This document shows, piece after piece, positions 41,267 through 51,600 of a DNA stretch of 64,000 bases (the stretch's first letter is position 1; each line of letters begins with the position of its first letter). The notes beneath the pieces are model-generated. The model ran no database searches. It had not been told where the DNA came from and saw only the letters and a program-made list of their open reading frames with translations. The translations under genes and the position numbers were made by a program. The stretch is taken from the NCBI GenBank assembly GCA_003001975.1, contig PVUG01000001.1, positions 310,001 through 374,000 on the forward strand, read 5' to 3'. This stretch comes from Martelella mediterranea (GTDB lineage: Bacteria > Pseudomonadota > Alphaproteobacteria > Rhizobiales > Rhizobiaceae).

Positions 41267-42487
41267 TTACGAGGTGGTCAGCGCCTTCAGATCCGTCTGC
41301 GGGTCCGCAATCACGGCCGGTTTCGGATGAATGCCGGCGCCCAGCATTTTCTTGGCGCAGACATAAGCCCGCGCATCGTTGACGGCGTCGACGGCAAGCA
41401 TCTCGTCGCCCTTGAAGTACCAGACGGACTTGCTGCCCTCCCGGGCGCCATCGCGCGTCACGACCCGGTCATACCCGCCATTATATCCGGCAATCTGCAG
41501 CTTGACGTCATACTGATCCGACCAGAACCACGGTTGTGCGACATATGGTTTGTCCGAACCTGCCAGTATGGCGGCAATGGCCTCGCCCTGATCCACGGCA
41601 TTGGAGACCGATTCAAAACGGATGCGCTCCCCCCGGTAGGGTTGTTCGACACAATCGCCGACAGCGAAAATATCCGGATCGGACGTGCGCCCGTAGGCAT
41701 CGACGACAATCCCGTTGGCAACGGCAAGACCGGCATCCTTGGCCAATTGGTCGTTCGGCGTTACGCCGATGCCGACCACCACCATATCGACGTCGAGAAT
41801 ATCGCCATCCGACAGCACGGCGCGACGCACATGGCCGTCCTCGCCCTCGAAATGGATCAACCCGGTATTTTCGCGAATATCGACACCGTGGGACAGGTGG
41901 ATGTCACGCATGATTTCGGCCGTTTCGGCAGCCGCAACACGCTTCAGGATACGATCGGCCATCTCGATAACCGTCACATCGACATCGAATTTTCGAGCCA
42001 CGGATGCCGCTTCCAGACCGATATAACCGCCGCCAACCACCAGCAACCTGCTGCCGGGCTTCATCGCGCCGGCAAGCCGGTCGGCATCCTGCTTGTCGCG
42101 CATGACGAAAATGCCGTCGAGATCGCCGCCGATGTGCCCGGGAAGGCGTCGCGGCGTTGCCCCAGTCGCCAGCACAAGCGCGCCATAGGACACCGTCTGG
42201 CCGTCCTGCATCACGACATCTTTCGTCTCGCGATTGATCCGCTCGACATAGCGCTCCATCCTCAGATCGACGTCATTGTCGGCATACCAGCTTTCGGAAC
42301 GAAACAGCAGACGATCAAATGCCATTTCGCCGAGCAGGTATTTTTTCGAAAGCGGCGGGCGCTGATAGGGCGGAACCGTTTCCGCGCCGATCAGGGTGAT
42401 CGGTCGTTCAACCTTGAGTGCCCTCAGTTTGGCAGCGACAGCAAAGCCGCCCTGCCCGCCTCCGACAATGACAATCCGGTCCGACAC
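41267..42487 (-). CDS. FAD-dependent ferredoxin/rubredoxin reductase family
   Basis: 406 residues. FAD site VIVGGGQGGFAVAAKLRAL, PYQRPPLSKKYLLGE typical for oxygenase-coupled ferredoxin reductases (putidaredoxin reductase class), NAD site LLVVGGGYIGLEAASVARKF, and DIFAVGDCVEQPY. The C-terminal reductase domain follows (WSDQYDVKLQIAGYN). Moves electrons from NADH to a small iron-sulfur partner; neither a ferredoxin nor a P450/oxygenase gene is in the window. GTG start with AGAGGA before it. Followed by a 126-base gap to the LacI gene. Confidence 0.9.
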   Translation of the reverse strand: MSDRIVIVGGGQGGFAVAAKLRALKVERPITLIGAETVPPYQRPPLSKKYLLGEMAFDRLLFRSESWYADNDVDLRMERYVERINRETKDVVMQDGQTVSYGALVLATGATPRRLPGHIGGDLDGIFVMRDKQDADRLAGAMKPGSRLLVVGGGYIGLEAASVARKFDVDVTVIEMADRILKRVAAAETAEIMRDIHLSHGVDIRENTGLIHFEGEDGHVRRAVLSDGDILDVDMVVVGIGVTPNDQLAKDAGLAVANGIVVDAYGRTSDPDIFAVGDCVEQPYRGERIRFESVSNAVDQGEAIAAILAGSDKPYVAQPWFWSDQYDVKLQIAGYNGGYDRVVTRDGAREGSKSVWYFKGDEMLAVDAVNDARAYVCAKKMLGAGIHPKPAVIADPQTDLKALTTS

Positions 42488-42592
42488 GGAACGTCCTCTT
42501 TTGGTTTTCTTTTTCGATACAGGTCAATGGCTTACGTCGCCAATGCCCATCCGTCAATCACGCCGGACCATTGCAGCGGCGAAGATCACAGC

Positions 42593-42623
42593 AAAACGGC
42601 CCGGAGCAGTGCGCTCCGGGCCG
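42593..42623 (-). terminator. Terminator of TRAP binding-protein gene
   Basis: Ten-base-pair stem cggcccggag / ctccgggccg with seven-base loop; TTTT on the minus strand beyond it, 31 bases after the stop. Confidence 0.75.
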
Positions 42624-42653
42624 CAAGCATTTCACATCAAACCGTCAGGCGTC

Positions 42654-43760
42654 TTAGAGATTGCCCTTGCGCTGCTGGACCATCATGAACTTGTCGAACG
42701 AGAATTCGGCAAGCTGCATCCACAGATAGGCGTCCTTCTTGAACTCCTGCTGGCTGTCATAGATGCGCTTGAACCAGGCATTCTCGGCCGAGATTTCGGC
42801 AAAGGTCTCCTGCGACACCTTGTAGCAGGCATCGAGGATTTCCTGGTTGAACGGCTTCAGCTCAGCCCCGTCGGCCACCAGCTGACGCAGCGCCTTCGGA
42901 TTGCCGGCGTCGTAGCGGGCCAGTATGTCGAGGTTCACGGCATCGCAGGCATCCGTCAGAATCTGCTGGTAGCCGGCCGGGAGTTCGTTGAACTTGTCGA
43001 GATTGGAGAAGGCATGGATGGTCGGGCCGCCTTCCCACCAGGCCGGGTAGTAATAATATTTGGCGACCTTGACGAGGCCGAGGCTCAAATCGTCATAGGG
43101 GCCGACAAACTCCGTGGCATCGATCGTGCCGCGTTCCAGGGCGGAATAAACATCACCGGCAGCGATCTGCTGCGGGGTCACGCCAAGCTTGGCCATGACC
43201 TGCCCGGCAAGGCCGGCAATGCGCATCTTCAGGCCCTTCAGATCCTCAAGCGAGTTGATTTCCTTGGCAAACCAGCCGCCCATCTGCGCACCGGTATTGC
43301 CGGCCGGACGGCCCCAGACGCCCTTTTCGGCGAAAAATTCGTCAAACAAATCATTGCCGCCGCCCTGATAGAGCCACGCATTCTTCAAACGCGCATTCAT
43401 GCCGAACGGCACGGCCGTTCCCAGACCATAGGTCATGTCCTGGCCGATATAATAGTAGGACGGCGTGTGGCACATTTCGATCGTACCGTCGCGCACCGCA
43501 TCCAGCACCTGCAGCGGCGGAACCAGTTCGCCACCGGCATAGACCTGAATGTCGAAATTGCCGTCTGTCGCCTCGCGGACGCGGTCAGCGATGCCGGTCG
43601 AGGCGGAATAGAGAATATCGAGAGACTGCGGAAAGGCGGACGAAAGGCGCCAGGTGAGCTTGGGGGTTTCCTGCGCGATGGCGGGCGCGGCGAGTGCGGC
43701 CGGAGCAAGGGCGCCGGCCGAAGCAACGCCTGCCTTTTTGAAGAATGTGCGGCGATCCAT
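42654..43760 (-). CDS. TRAP transporter solute-binding protein (DctP family), orphan
   Basis: 368 residues, periplasmic. The N-terminus MDRRTFFKKAGVASAGALAP carries a twin-arginine motif (RRTFFK), so export in folded form through Tat is likely. The mature domain has TRAP features: LTWRLSSAFPQSLDILYSAS, KGLKMRIAGLAGQVMAKLGV, RGTIDATEFVGPYDDLSLGL. Closest to the 2-keto-acid/mannitol/chloroaromatic TRAP group. The arginine in MRIAG is the usual carboxylate ligand. The membrane subunits (DctQ/DctM) are not in the window, so it must use distant ones. Start chosen at the Tat signal. Confidence 0.88.
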   Translation of the reverse strand: MDRRTFFKKAGVASAGALAPAALAAPAIAQETPKLTWRLSSAFPQSLDILYSASTGIADRVREATDGNFDIQVYAGGELVPPLQVLDAVRDGTIEMCHTPSYYYIGQDMTYGLGTAVPFGMNARLKNAWLYQGGGNDLFDEFFAEKGVWGRPAGNTGAQMGGWFAKEINSLEDLKGLKMRIAGLAGQVMAKLGVTPQQIAAGDVYSALERGTIDATEFVGPYDDLSLGLVKVAKYYYYPAWWEGGPTIHAFSNLDKFNELPAGYQQILTDACDAVNLDILARYDAGNPKALRQLVADGAELKPFNQEILDACYKVSQETFAEISAENAWFKRIYDSQQEFKKDAYLWMQLAEFSFDKFMMVQQRKGNL

Positions 43761-44173
43761 GGGTGTTTCCTGCTTCTTTGATATAGAACCGGCCCGGAAC
43801 GGGCAAACGGGGTGTATTTCCGGAGGTCCGGGCGAGCCGTACCGATGGGTACTATACGTTTTCACAATGGCTTGCAAGCCTGAAAGCCCGCCCCGCCGCT
43901 GCATTGCAGAAGCCGGTCTTTCATGCCCGGAAAGACGGTCGGGCGCGTGCGCAAAGGCACAGACTGCGGAAACAATATGACGGACGGAATGGACGGCATT
44001 TCACCGTTGCAGATCCCGCGTCCGATCAACGAAAAGCCGCATTTTTCTTACCCGACGGCTTATCCCGTCTCAATCCGGCGGCAACCGGTTGCGCGCGTTT
44101 CCCGCAGGCGGTGACAGTCCCACCAGCCCCCTCCTCAAAAGCAAAGACAATTTGCCCATCGGCACGTCATCTG
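43761..44173. other. Intergenic stretch upstream of TRAP gene and TetR operon
   Basis: About 410 bases between divergent genes. The few open frames are overlapping, lack ribosome-binding sites and resemble no family, so I call no gene. Must contain the promoter of the TRAP binding-protein gene; a TATACG at about 43854 could belong to it. Confidence 0.5.
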
Positions 44174-44197
44174 TTATGACTGACCGGTCAGTCATAA
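44174..44197. promoter_or_regulatory. Perfect 24-bp palindromic TetR operator
   Basis: TTATGACTGACC followed by its exact inverted copy. The core TGACTGAC-CGGTCAGTCA is of the TetR/AcrR operator kind. It ends 16 bases before the GTG of the TetR gene, so bound repressor would block the whole operon, including its own gene. Confidence 0.8.
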
Positions 44198-44213
44198 TTT
44201 GAGAGGCTCATAC

Positions 44214-44846
44214 GTGCCCGCCCAACCGCCGTCAAAGCGCAGATCCATTGCCCCCGAAGCCCGCCGAATTGCCATTCTGGAGGCCGCGCTGGCTACGTTT
44301 TCCGACAAGGGCTTCGCCAATGCCCGGATCGAGGACATTGCCCGGCGCGCGGGGATCGGCAAGGGCACGGTCTATCTTTACTTTCCCGACAAGGAGAGCC
44401 TGTTCAAATCGCTGATCAGCGATGCGTTGCGCCCGCTTCTGATGGCCGCCCATTCCGCGCTTGAGGAAAGCGATATGCCCCCGCGAGAAACGCTGGCGGT
44501 CTTCTTTCATCTTCTGAAAACGGAAATCCTGGCCACCGAAAAGCGCAACCTGGTGCAACTGATGGTGATGGAAATGCGGAATTTCCCCGACATCGCCGAA
44601 TTCTACCACGAAAATATCATAACGCCCGGACTGGCGCTGATCACCCAGGTTCTGGAAAAGGCCGAAAGACAGGGCGAACTGCGCTCTGCGCACGTGCTGA
44701 AAGCGCCGCAGGTGATCTTCGCGCCGGCACTGCTGTCGGTGATCTGGGAGGCGAATTTCACCCGGTATGGCGATCTCGATATCGATGCCGCATTCGATTT
44801 CTACCTGGACACCCTGTTCAAACCTGCCGATGGAGACATCCGATGA
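44214..44846 (+). CDS. TetR/AcrR-family repressor of the efflux operon
   Basis: 210 residues: HTH at about 20-60 (ILEAALATFSDKGFANARIEDIARRAGIGKGTVYLYFPDKESLF) and a helical ligand-binding domain. The GTG start was chosen since GAGAGG lies about seven bases before it; a TTG five codons upstream touches the operator palindrome and is less likely. Four-base overlap with the next gene. It senses an unknown compound exported by the ABC-2 pump that follows. Confidence 0.9.
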   Translation: MPAQPPSKRRSIAPEARRIAILEAALATFSDKGFANARIEDIARRAGIGKGTVYLYFPDKESLFKSLISDALRPLLMAAHSALEESDMPPRETLAVFFHLLKTEILATEKRNLVQLMVMEMRNFPDIAEFYHENIITPGLALITQVLEKAERQGELRSAHVLKAPQVIFAPALLSVIWEANFTRYGDLDIDAAFDFYLDTLFKPADGDIR

Positions 44847-45805
44847 AGCGCATTCTCCTCGCTGTCGTTATCCTCGCTGCTGCCGCGGCGGTCGGCTATT
44901 CCCTCTTTCGCCCGTCCGAGGATCACGGCTGGCTTGGCTGGGTCGAAGCGGACACGCTTTATATCGGCGCCGCCAATACGGCACGGCTGACGACGCTGAC
45001 GGTGGCCGAGGGCGACACCGCCGCGCAGGGCCAGGTGCTGTTTTCGCTGGAAGCCGATGCCGAAAAGGCCGCCGTGGAGACAGCGAAGGCCAATCTGCAA
45101 AAGGCAAGAGCCGCACTCGCCCTTGCGAAAGCACCGCAGGACCGGCGCGAACAGCTGGAGGCGCTGCAGGCCTCACGTGAGGAAGCCAAGGCCGCGCTCG
45201 AATATGCCGACAAGTCACTGACACGCGCGCGCTCGCTGTTTCAGCAGCAAAGCGGCACAAAGGCCAATCTGGACAATGCCGTCAGCACCTATGAACAGGC
45301 AAAGGCCGCCCTCGACAAGATCGACGCGCAGATCGCCCTTGGCAAGCTGCCCCAGCGCGACCAGCAGATAGATCAGGCGGAACAGGGCGTCGCGGCAACG
45401 CAATCCGACCTTGCGTCCGCCGAGGCCACGCTGGCGCTCAAGACTGTCTTGGCACCCGAAGCCGGCAGCGTGGAAGACATCTATTACCGCACCGGCGAGG
45501 TGGTGCCCGCCGGACGCCCGGTTCTCGCTCTCCTGCCGCCGGGAAACATCAAGATCGATTTCTTCGTACCCGAGCGTGAACGCGCTTCACTGAAAATTGG
45601 CGACCGTATCGGTTTCACCTGCGATGGCTGCGACCGGCAGGAAGCCACCGTCTTTTTCATCGCAAAGGATGCCGAATACACCCCGCCGGAAATCTTCTCG
45701 CGCGAGGAGCGCGCCAAGATGGTTTACCGCGCCGAGGCCCGGCCGACAGACCCCGCCGCCCTGCCCGTCGGTCTTCCGGTTAACGTTGAGACGGAACCGC
45801 GCTGA
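44843..45805 (+). CDS. HlyD/membrane-fusion protein of ABC-2 efflux pump
   Basis: 320 residues. One N-terminal membrane helix (ILLAVVILAAAAAVGYSLF), then a lipoyl/biotinyl-like domain split by a long coiled coil (about 75-190, repetitive Ala/Lys/Glu) and a beta-barrel domain (VLAPEAGSVEDIYYRTGEVVPAG, IKIDFFVPE). Matches E. coli YbhG/YhiI adaptors. Connects the inner-membrane pump to the outer membrane. Overlaps both neighbours. Confidence 0.9.
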   Translation: MKRILLAVVILAAAAAVGYSLFRPSEDHGWLGWVEADTLYIGAANTARLTTLTVAEGDTAAQGQVLFSLEADAEKAAVETAKANLQKARAALALAKAPQDRREQLEALQASREEAKAALEYADKSLTRARSLFQQQSGTKANLDNAVSTYEQAKAALDKIDAQIALGKLPQRDQQIDQAEQGVAATQSDLASAEATLALKTVLAPEAGSVEDIYYRTGEVVPAGRPVLALLPPGNIKIDFFVPERERASLKIGDRIGFTCDGCDRQEATVFFIAKDAEYTPPEIFSREERAKMVYRAEARPTDPAALPVGLPVNVETEPR

Positions 45806-46740
45806 TGGATACGCCGGAAAATGTCATATCGGTCGAGGGGCTGACCAAAAGTTTTGGCGGGCGCACCGTGGTCGATCACCTGACCATGAATGTCCGCAAG
45901 GGCACGATCCACGGTTTTCTCGGGCCGAACGGTTCGGGCAAGACCACAACCATCCGCATGCTGTGCGGCCTGCTGACACCCGACAGCGGCTCCGGCACCT
46001 GCCTTGGCTACGACATCACCCGCGACGGCGAGCGTTTGCGACGCCATGTCGGCTACATGACCCAGCGTTTCTCGCTCTATCAGGACCTTACCATCCGCGA
46101 AAACCTCGATTTCGTCGCCCGGATTCACGGCCTGAAAAATCCGCGCCAAAAGGTCTCCGACGCGATCGAGCGGCTCGGGCTCGGCGGGCGGGAAAAACAG
46201 CTTGCCGGCAATCTCTCTGGCGGCTGGAAACAGCGGCTCGCGCTTGGCGCCTGCACACTGCCCGACCCGGACCTGCTGTTGCTCGACGAGCCGACGGCCG
46301 GCGTCGATCCCAAGGCACGGCGCGAATTCTGGGCCGAAATCCATGCCCTGGCCGCCGACGGGCTCTCCGTTCTGGTCTCCACCCACTATATGGACGAAGC
46401 CGAACGTTGCCACGAGATCGCCTATATGGCCTATGGCAAGCTGATGGTGACCGGCACGGTCAAGGACGTGGTCGCCGCCTCGGGCCTTGAAAGCTACCTG
46501 ATCACCGGCACGCATGTTCACGATCTGCAGGCCGAACTCGAACAGGCCGACGGCGTCGATCTGGTGGCCCCCTTCGGCTCCTCACTGCATGTCTGCGGCC
46601 ATGACAGGGCGGCGCTGGAGCGTGCGGTTCAGCCCTATCGCGACCGACCGGACACCCAGTGCCGGCCGACGGAGGCGACGCTGGAGGATGCCTTTATCTA
46701 CATGATGAATTCATCGAAGGATAATTTCGATGACGGCTGA
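45805..46740 (+). CDS. ABC transporter ATP-binding protein, ABC-2 type
   Basis: 311 residues, single ATPase domain: Walker A GPNGSGKTTTIRM, signature NLSGGWKQRLALG, Walker B LLLDEPTAGVD, switch STHYMDEAERC, all intact. Similar to one half of YbhF, the double ATPase of the E. coli pump. Energises the permease encoded next; overlaps it by 11 bases. The C-terminal ~80 residues form the regulatory extension seen in drug-export ATPases. Confidence 0.92.
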   Translation: MDTPENVISVEGLTKSFGGRTVVDHLTMNVRKGTIHGFLGPNGSGKTTTIRMLCGLLTPDSGSGTCLGYDITRDGERLRRHVGYMTQRFSLYQDLTIRENLDFVARIHGLKNPRQKVSDAIERLGLGGREKQLAGNLSGGWKQRLALGACTLPDPDLLLLDEPTAGVDPKARREFWAEIHALAADGLSVLVSTHYMDEAERCHEIAYMAYGKLMVTGTVKDVVAASGLESYLITGTHVHDLQAELEQADGVDLVAPFGSSLHVCGHDRAALERAVQPYRDRPDTQCRPTEATLEDAFIYMMNSSKDNFDDG

Positions 46741-47875
46741 AAGAACAAGCCGCTTTGCCGCGCTCAGGCGTTTCTGGGCGATGACGGTCAAGGAATTCAT
46801 CCAGATGACCCGTGACCGGCTGACCATGGGCATGATGATCATGCTGCCGATCATGCAATTGCTGCTGTTCGGCTTTGCCATCAACACCACGCCGCATCAC
46901 CTGCCGACCGCCGTCATGCTGTCGGAAAGCACCGATGCCTCGCGGGCCATTCTGGCATCGCTCGAAAACACCGACTTTTTCGATATCACCGGGATCGTCA
47001 CCAGCGACGCGGAAATGGACCGGGCGCTGGAATCAGGCGACGTGCTGTTCGTGGTGGAAATCCCGCCCGATTTCGAACGCGACCTCAGACGCGGCCTCTC
47101 TCCGTCCCTGCTGGTTGCCGCCGATGCCACCGACCCGGTCGCCTCGTCGTCTGCACTCGGCGCGCTTTCGGGCGTCGTCTCCTCCGCGCTTGCCGGCCTT
47201 CATGGCATCACTATCGCCGCCCCCCAGGAGCCGGCCTTCAACATCATCCAGCATCGCCGCTACAACCCCGCCGGCAAATCCACACTCAACATCGTGCCCG
47301 GCCTTCTCGGCACGATCCTGACGATGACGCTGCTGATCTTCACGGCGCTTGCGGTGACCCGCGAAATCGAGCGCGGCACCATGGAAAACCTGCTGGCCAT
47401 GCCGATCCGCCCGATCGAGATCATGATGGGCAAGATCATGCCCTATGTTTTCGTCGGCGCGTTTCAGGCCGCCCTGATCATCACGTCGGGCCTGTTCATC
47501 TTCGACGTGCCGATCCTCGGCGACCCCTGGTCGCTGGCGCTTTTGACCCTGCTTTTCGTCGTCACCAACCTGTCGATCGGTTATACTTTCTCGACGGTGG
47601 CGAAGAACCAACTTCAGGCCGTGCAGATGTCGATGATGTTCTTTCTGCCGAGCATTCTGCTTTCTGGTTTCATGTTCCCCTTCGACGGCATGCCGCGATG
47701 GGCGCAGTATATCGGCGAAATCCTGCCGCTGACCCACTACCTCAGGATCGTACGCGCCATCATGCTGAAAGGTGCCGATATCACCGCCCTCGGCTTCGAC
47801 AGCGCCATGCTGGCAGCCATCGCCCTCGTCGCCATCGCCATCGCCGTCTCCCGCTTCAACAAGACGCTGGACTGA
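46730..47875 (+). CDS. ABC-2 type permease of drug efflux pump
   Basis: 381 residues: one helix near the N-terminus (MGMMIMLPIMQLLLFGFAI), a large periplasmic domain (about 45-190) and five helices in the C-terminal half (LLGTILTMTLLIFTALAV through MFFLPSILLSGFMFPFDGMP). Like YbhS/YbhR. The E. coli system has two permease genes, here only one is present, so the transporter should be a homodimer. Last gene of the TetR operon; no clear terminator before the convergent lysE-family gene 38 bases on. Confidence 0.92.
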   Translation: MTAERTSRFAALRRFWAMTVKEFIQMTRDRLTMGMMIMLPIMQLLLFGFAINTTPHHLPTAVMLSESTDASRAILASLENTDFFDITGIVTSDAEMDRALESGDVLFVVEIPPDFERDLRRGLSPSLLVAADATDPVASSSALGALSGVVSSALAGLHGITIAAPQEPAFNIIQHRRYNPAGKSTLNIVPGLLGTILTMTLLIFTALAVTREIERGTMENLLAMPIRPIEIMMGKIMPYVFVGAFQAALIITSGLFIFDVPILGDPWSLALLTLLFVVTNLSIGYTFSTVAKNQLQAVQMSMMFFLPSILLSGFMFPFDGMPRWAQYIGEILPLTHYLRIVRAIMLKGADITALGFDSAMLAAIALVAIAIAVSRFNKTLD

Positions 47876-47912
47876 CAATACGCTACCCGAAACAGCGGAA
47901 TAAAGACCGCGT

Positions 47913-48530
47913 TCAGCGGGAGACAGCCGAACGCAGCAACCCGAATCCGGCCGTAGCAAACAGCCCCGCCACAGCGCCTTCAATGGCGCGGCTGAAGCGC
48001 CGATAGCCGGCCATGACGCCGGAAAGCGAAAAGGCGACGGCATAAAACATGTAATTCGCCAGCCCGATGAGCATGCAGACCAGCGTGGCGGTTATCATGT
48101 TGTGGCCACCGCCCTCTGCCCCCACGGAAAGAACCGCCATCCAGGCCAGAACCGCCTTCGGGTTCGAAAGGTTGAGAAGCAGGCCGCGGCGAAACCAGTG
48201 GCCGCCGGGCCCCGCAAAGCGCTCCACAGCAACCGTGCCATGGACCGCCGCGCGCGCCGATTGAACGGCAAGGTAGAGCAGATAGGCGCCGCCGAGGATT
48301 TTCAGCCCGGTCAGAAAATAGACGGACCCCTGCAGCAACGCCCCCATGCCCGTTGCGGCAACCACACCCCAAAACGAAAGCCCCACGGCAAGCCCCGCAC
48401 CGAACACCATCGCCACCCGTCGCCCTGACCGCATCGCCAGCGTTGCCGTCGCGATATTCGCAGGCCCCGGCGACACCGCCACAATGAGAAAAGCGAGCGC
48501 GATGGGCAGAAGACTTGCAAGGTCGGTCAT
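47913..48530 (-). CDS. LysE-family amino acid exporter
   Basis: 205 residues with six helices of the LysE/RhtB type: LLPIALAFLIVAVSPGPANIATATLAMRSGRR (the PGP signature), GAYLLYLAVQSARAA, GLLLNLSNPKAVLAWMAVL. Exports amino acids or related compounds; substrate unknown. Convergent with the efflux operon. The same strand carries rpoC further left-to-right, but the genes are separated by a strong terminator. Confidence 0.9.
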   Translation of the reverse strand: MTDLASLLPIALAFLIVAVSPGPANIATATLAMRSGRRVAMVFGAGLAVGLSFWGVVAATGMGALLQGSVYFLTGLKILGGAYLLYLAVQSARAAVHGTVAVERFAGPGGHWFRRGLLLNLSNPKAVLAWMAVLSVGAEGGGHNMITATLVCMLIGLANYMFYAVAFSLSGVMAGYRRFSRAIEGAVAGLFATAGFGLLRSAVSR

Positions 48531-48625
48531 GAGATAGGCGTCCTCCAGAGCATTTCAGCGTCGAACACCGACCATAGGCCGGATATTCCGCTCCGACAAG
48601 ACAGCTCTCATACGGCGCAGAACGC

Positions 48626-48658
48626 AAAAAAGCCGCCGGCATGAGGCCGGCGGCTTTT
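48626..48658 (-). terminator. Terminator of the rpoBC operon
   Basis: Stem gccgccggc / gccggcggc extended by four A-T pairs, five-base loop, T run on the minus strand; 28 bases after the rpoC stop. Confidence 0.92.
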
Positions 48659-48685
48659 AATGTCAGAGCATATTCCGTGCGAGGC

Positions 48686-51600
48686 TTATTCGCCCGGCTG
48701 CGGCTCGTTTTCCTCGGTCATGGAAGACAGCATCGGCGTTGCCTCGTCGGCGCCGGAAGCCTTGCGGCGGGCGTCGATGATGAGGTCGTCGCGGGTCGTG
48801 GCGATGCGGCGAACCTGGCCCATCGCGCGTCCCGTACCGGCCGGGATCAGACGGCCGACGATGATGTTTTCCTTCAGGCCCTGCAGCGTGTCGACCTTGC
48901 CGGCAATCGCAGCTTCCGTGAGAACCTTGGTGGTTTCCTGGAAGGATGCAGCCGAGAAGAAGGACGGCGTCTGCAGCGAGGCCTTGGTGATGCCGAGCAG
49001 AACGGGCTCGCCTTCGGCAGGCCGCTTGCCCTGCGCTACCAGCTCCTCGTTCATATTGTCGAAGGCAATCGCTTCGACGATATCGCCGGTGATGTAGCCA
49101 CTGTCGCCGGAGGCCGTGATCTCGATCTTCTGCAGCATCTGGCGAACGATCACCTCGATGTGCTTGTCGTTGATGACCACGCCCTGCAGACGATAGACTT
49201 CCTGGATCTCGTTGACGAGGTAGGACGCCAGCGCCTCGACGCCCTTGATGGCAAGGATGTCATGGGGAGCCGGGTTACCGTCGAGAATGTAGTCGCCCTT
49301 CTCGATGTAGTCGCCATCCTGCAGATGGAACGGCTTGGCCTTGGGAATGAGATATTCCACCGGCTCGACACCATCCTCGGCAGGCTCGATCTGGATGCGG
49401 CGCTTGTTCTTGTAGTCGCGGCCGAAGCGGATCGTACCGTCGATCTCTGCGATCACGGCATGGTCCTTCGGACGGCGGGCTTCGAACAGTTCGGCCACGC
49501 GCGGCAGACCACCGGTAATGTCCTTGGTCTTGGCGCTTTCCAGCGGCGAACGGGCCAGCACGTCACCCTGGCTGACCTTCTGGCCGGGCTCAACCGACAG
49601 AATGGCGTCAACCGAAAGCGGCAGGCGTGCGTCACCGCCACGCGGCAGCTTCATCACTTCACCGTTCTCGTCCTTGATGACGATGGACGGCTTCAGATCG
49701 GAACCACGCGGCGTCGAGCGCCAGTCGATGACCGAACGCTTGGTGAAGCCGGTGGCTTCATCCGTCGTTTCGGTAACCGAGAGACCTTCGACCAGATCCT
49801 CGAAGTCGACCGTACCGGCCACTTCCGTCATCATCGGGCGGGTATAGGGGTCCCACTCGGCGAGACGCTGGCCGCGCTTGACGGCATCGCCATCATCGAC
49901 GAACAGCTTCGAACCATAGGCGACCTTCTGCGAAGACCGCTCCTGGCCGCGCTGGTCAAGGATCTGCACCGCCATGTTGCGGCCCATCGCCACCAGAACG
50001 CCATCGGAGTTCCTGAGAACGTTGCGGTTCTTGATGCGAACCGTACCGTCATAGGAGGATTCCAGGAACGACTGGTCAACCACGTTTGCCGTACCGCCAA
50101 GGTGGAAGGTACGCATGGTCAGCTGGGTGCCGGGCTCACCGATCGACTGGGCGGCGATAACGCCGACAGCTTCACCGATGTTGACCGGGGTACCGCGTGC
50201 AAGGTCACGACCGTAGCAGACCTGGCAGACGCCCGTCTGGACTTCGCAGGTCAGCGCCGAACGGATCTGAACCGACTGGATACCCGAAGCTTCGATCTTG
50301 GCGACGTCGGCCTCGTTGATCTGACGGCCGGCCTCGACGATGAGTTCGCCGGTTGACGGATCCTCGATATCGACAAGTGCCGCACGGCCCAGAACACGCT
50401 GACCGATGGAGGCAACCACCTGACCGGCATCGACGATCGCCGTCATGGTCAGGCCCTTGTCCGTGCCGCAATCGGCGGTGTTGACGATGCAGTCCTGTGC
50501 GACGTCGACGAGACGACGGGTCAGGTAACCCGAGTTCGCCGTCTTCAGCGCGGTATCGGCAAGACCCTTACGGGCACCGTGCGACGAGTTGAAGTACTCG
50601 TTCACGGTCAGGCCTTCCTTGAAGTTCGAAACGATCGGCGTTTCGATGATTTCGCCGGAAGGCTTGGCCATCAGGCCGCGCATGCCGCCAAGCTGACGCA
50701 TCTGGTTCACCGAACCACGCGCACCGGAATGGCTCATCATGTAGATCGAGTTCATCTGCTTCTGACGACCGGTCTCCGGATCGAATTCGACAGCCTTGAT
50801 GCGGGCCATCATCTCTTCGGTGACCTTTTCCGTCGCCTTGCCCCAGGCGTCGACAACCTTGTTGTACTTCTCGCCCTGGGTGATGAGACCGTCATTATAC
50901 TGCTGCTCGTATTCCTTCACCAGCGCTTCCGTCTCGGCGACGATCGTGTGCTTGGCATCCGGAATGACCATGTCGTCCTTGCCGAAGGAAATGCCGGCGC
51001 GGCAGGCATGACCGAAGCCAAGGCTCATGATCCGGTCGCAGAAAATGACCGTGTCCTTCTGGCCGCAATGACGGTAGACCGTGTCGATCATCTTGGAGAT
51101 GTTCTTCTTGGTCATTTCCTGGTTGCAGGTCTCGAACGGCACATTCGAGTTCTTGGGCAGAAGCTCACCGATGATCATGCGGCCGGGCGTGGTTTCGTAG
51201 ATCTTCGAAACCTCGTTGCCATCCTCGTCAACGGTCTTGAAGCGACCCTTGATCTTGGAATGCAGCGTGACGACCTTGTTTTCGAGCGCATGGTGCAGTT
51301 CGCCCATATCGGCAAAGGCCATGCCTTCGCCCGGCTCGTTCTGGTTCATGATCGAGAGATAGTAGAGACCGAGAACCATGTCCTGCGACGGCACGATGAT
51401 CGGCAGACCATTGGCCGGATGCAGAATGTTGTTGGTCGACATCATCAGCACGCGGGCTTCCAGCTGCGCTTCCAGCGACAGCGGAATGTGAACGGCCATC
51501 TGGTCACCGTCGAAGTCGGCGTTAAACGCCGTGCAGACGAGCGGATGCAGCTGGATCGCCTTGCCTTCAACCAGCGTCGGCTCAAACGCCTGGATACCCA

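Noticed and set aside
40598-42688. A 696-codon open frame opposite the LacI and ferredoxin-reductase genes
   Set aside because: It covers parts of two well-identified genes and the gap between them; the product is histidine/arginine-rich with no recognisable domain.
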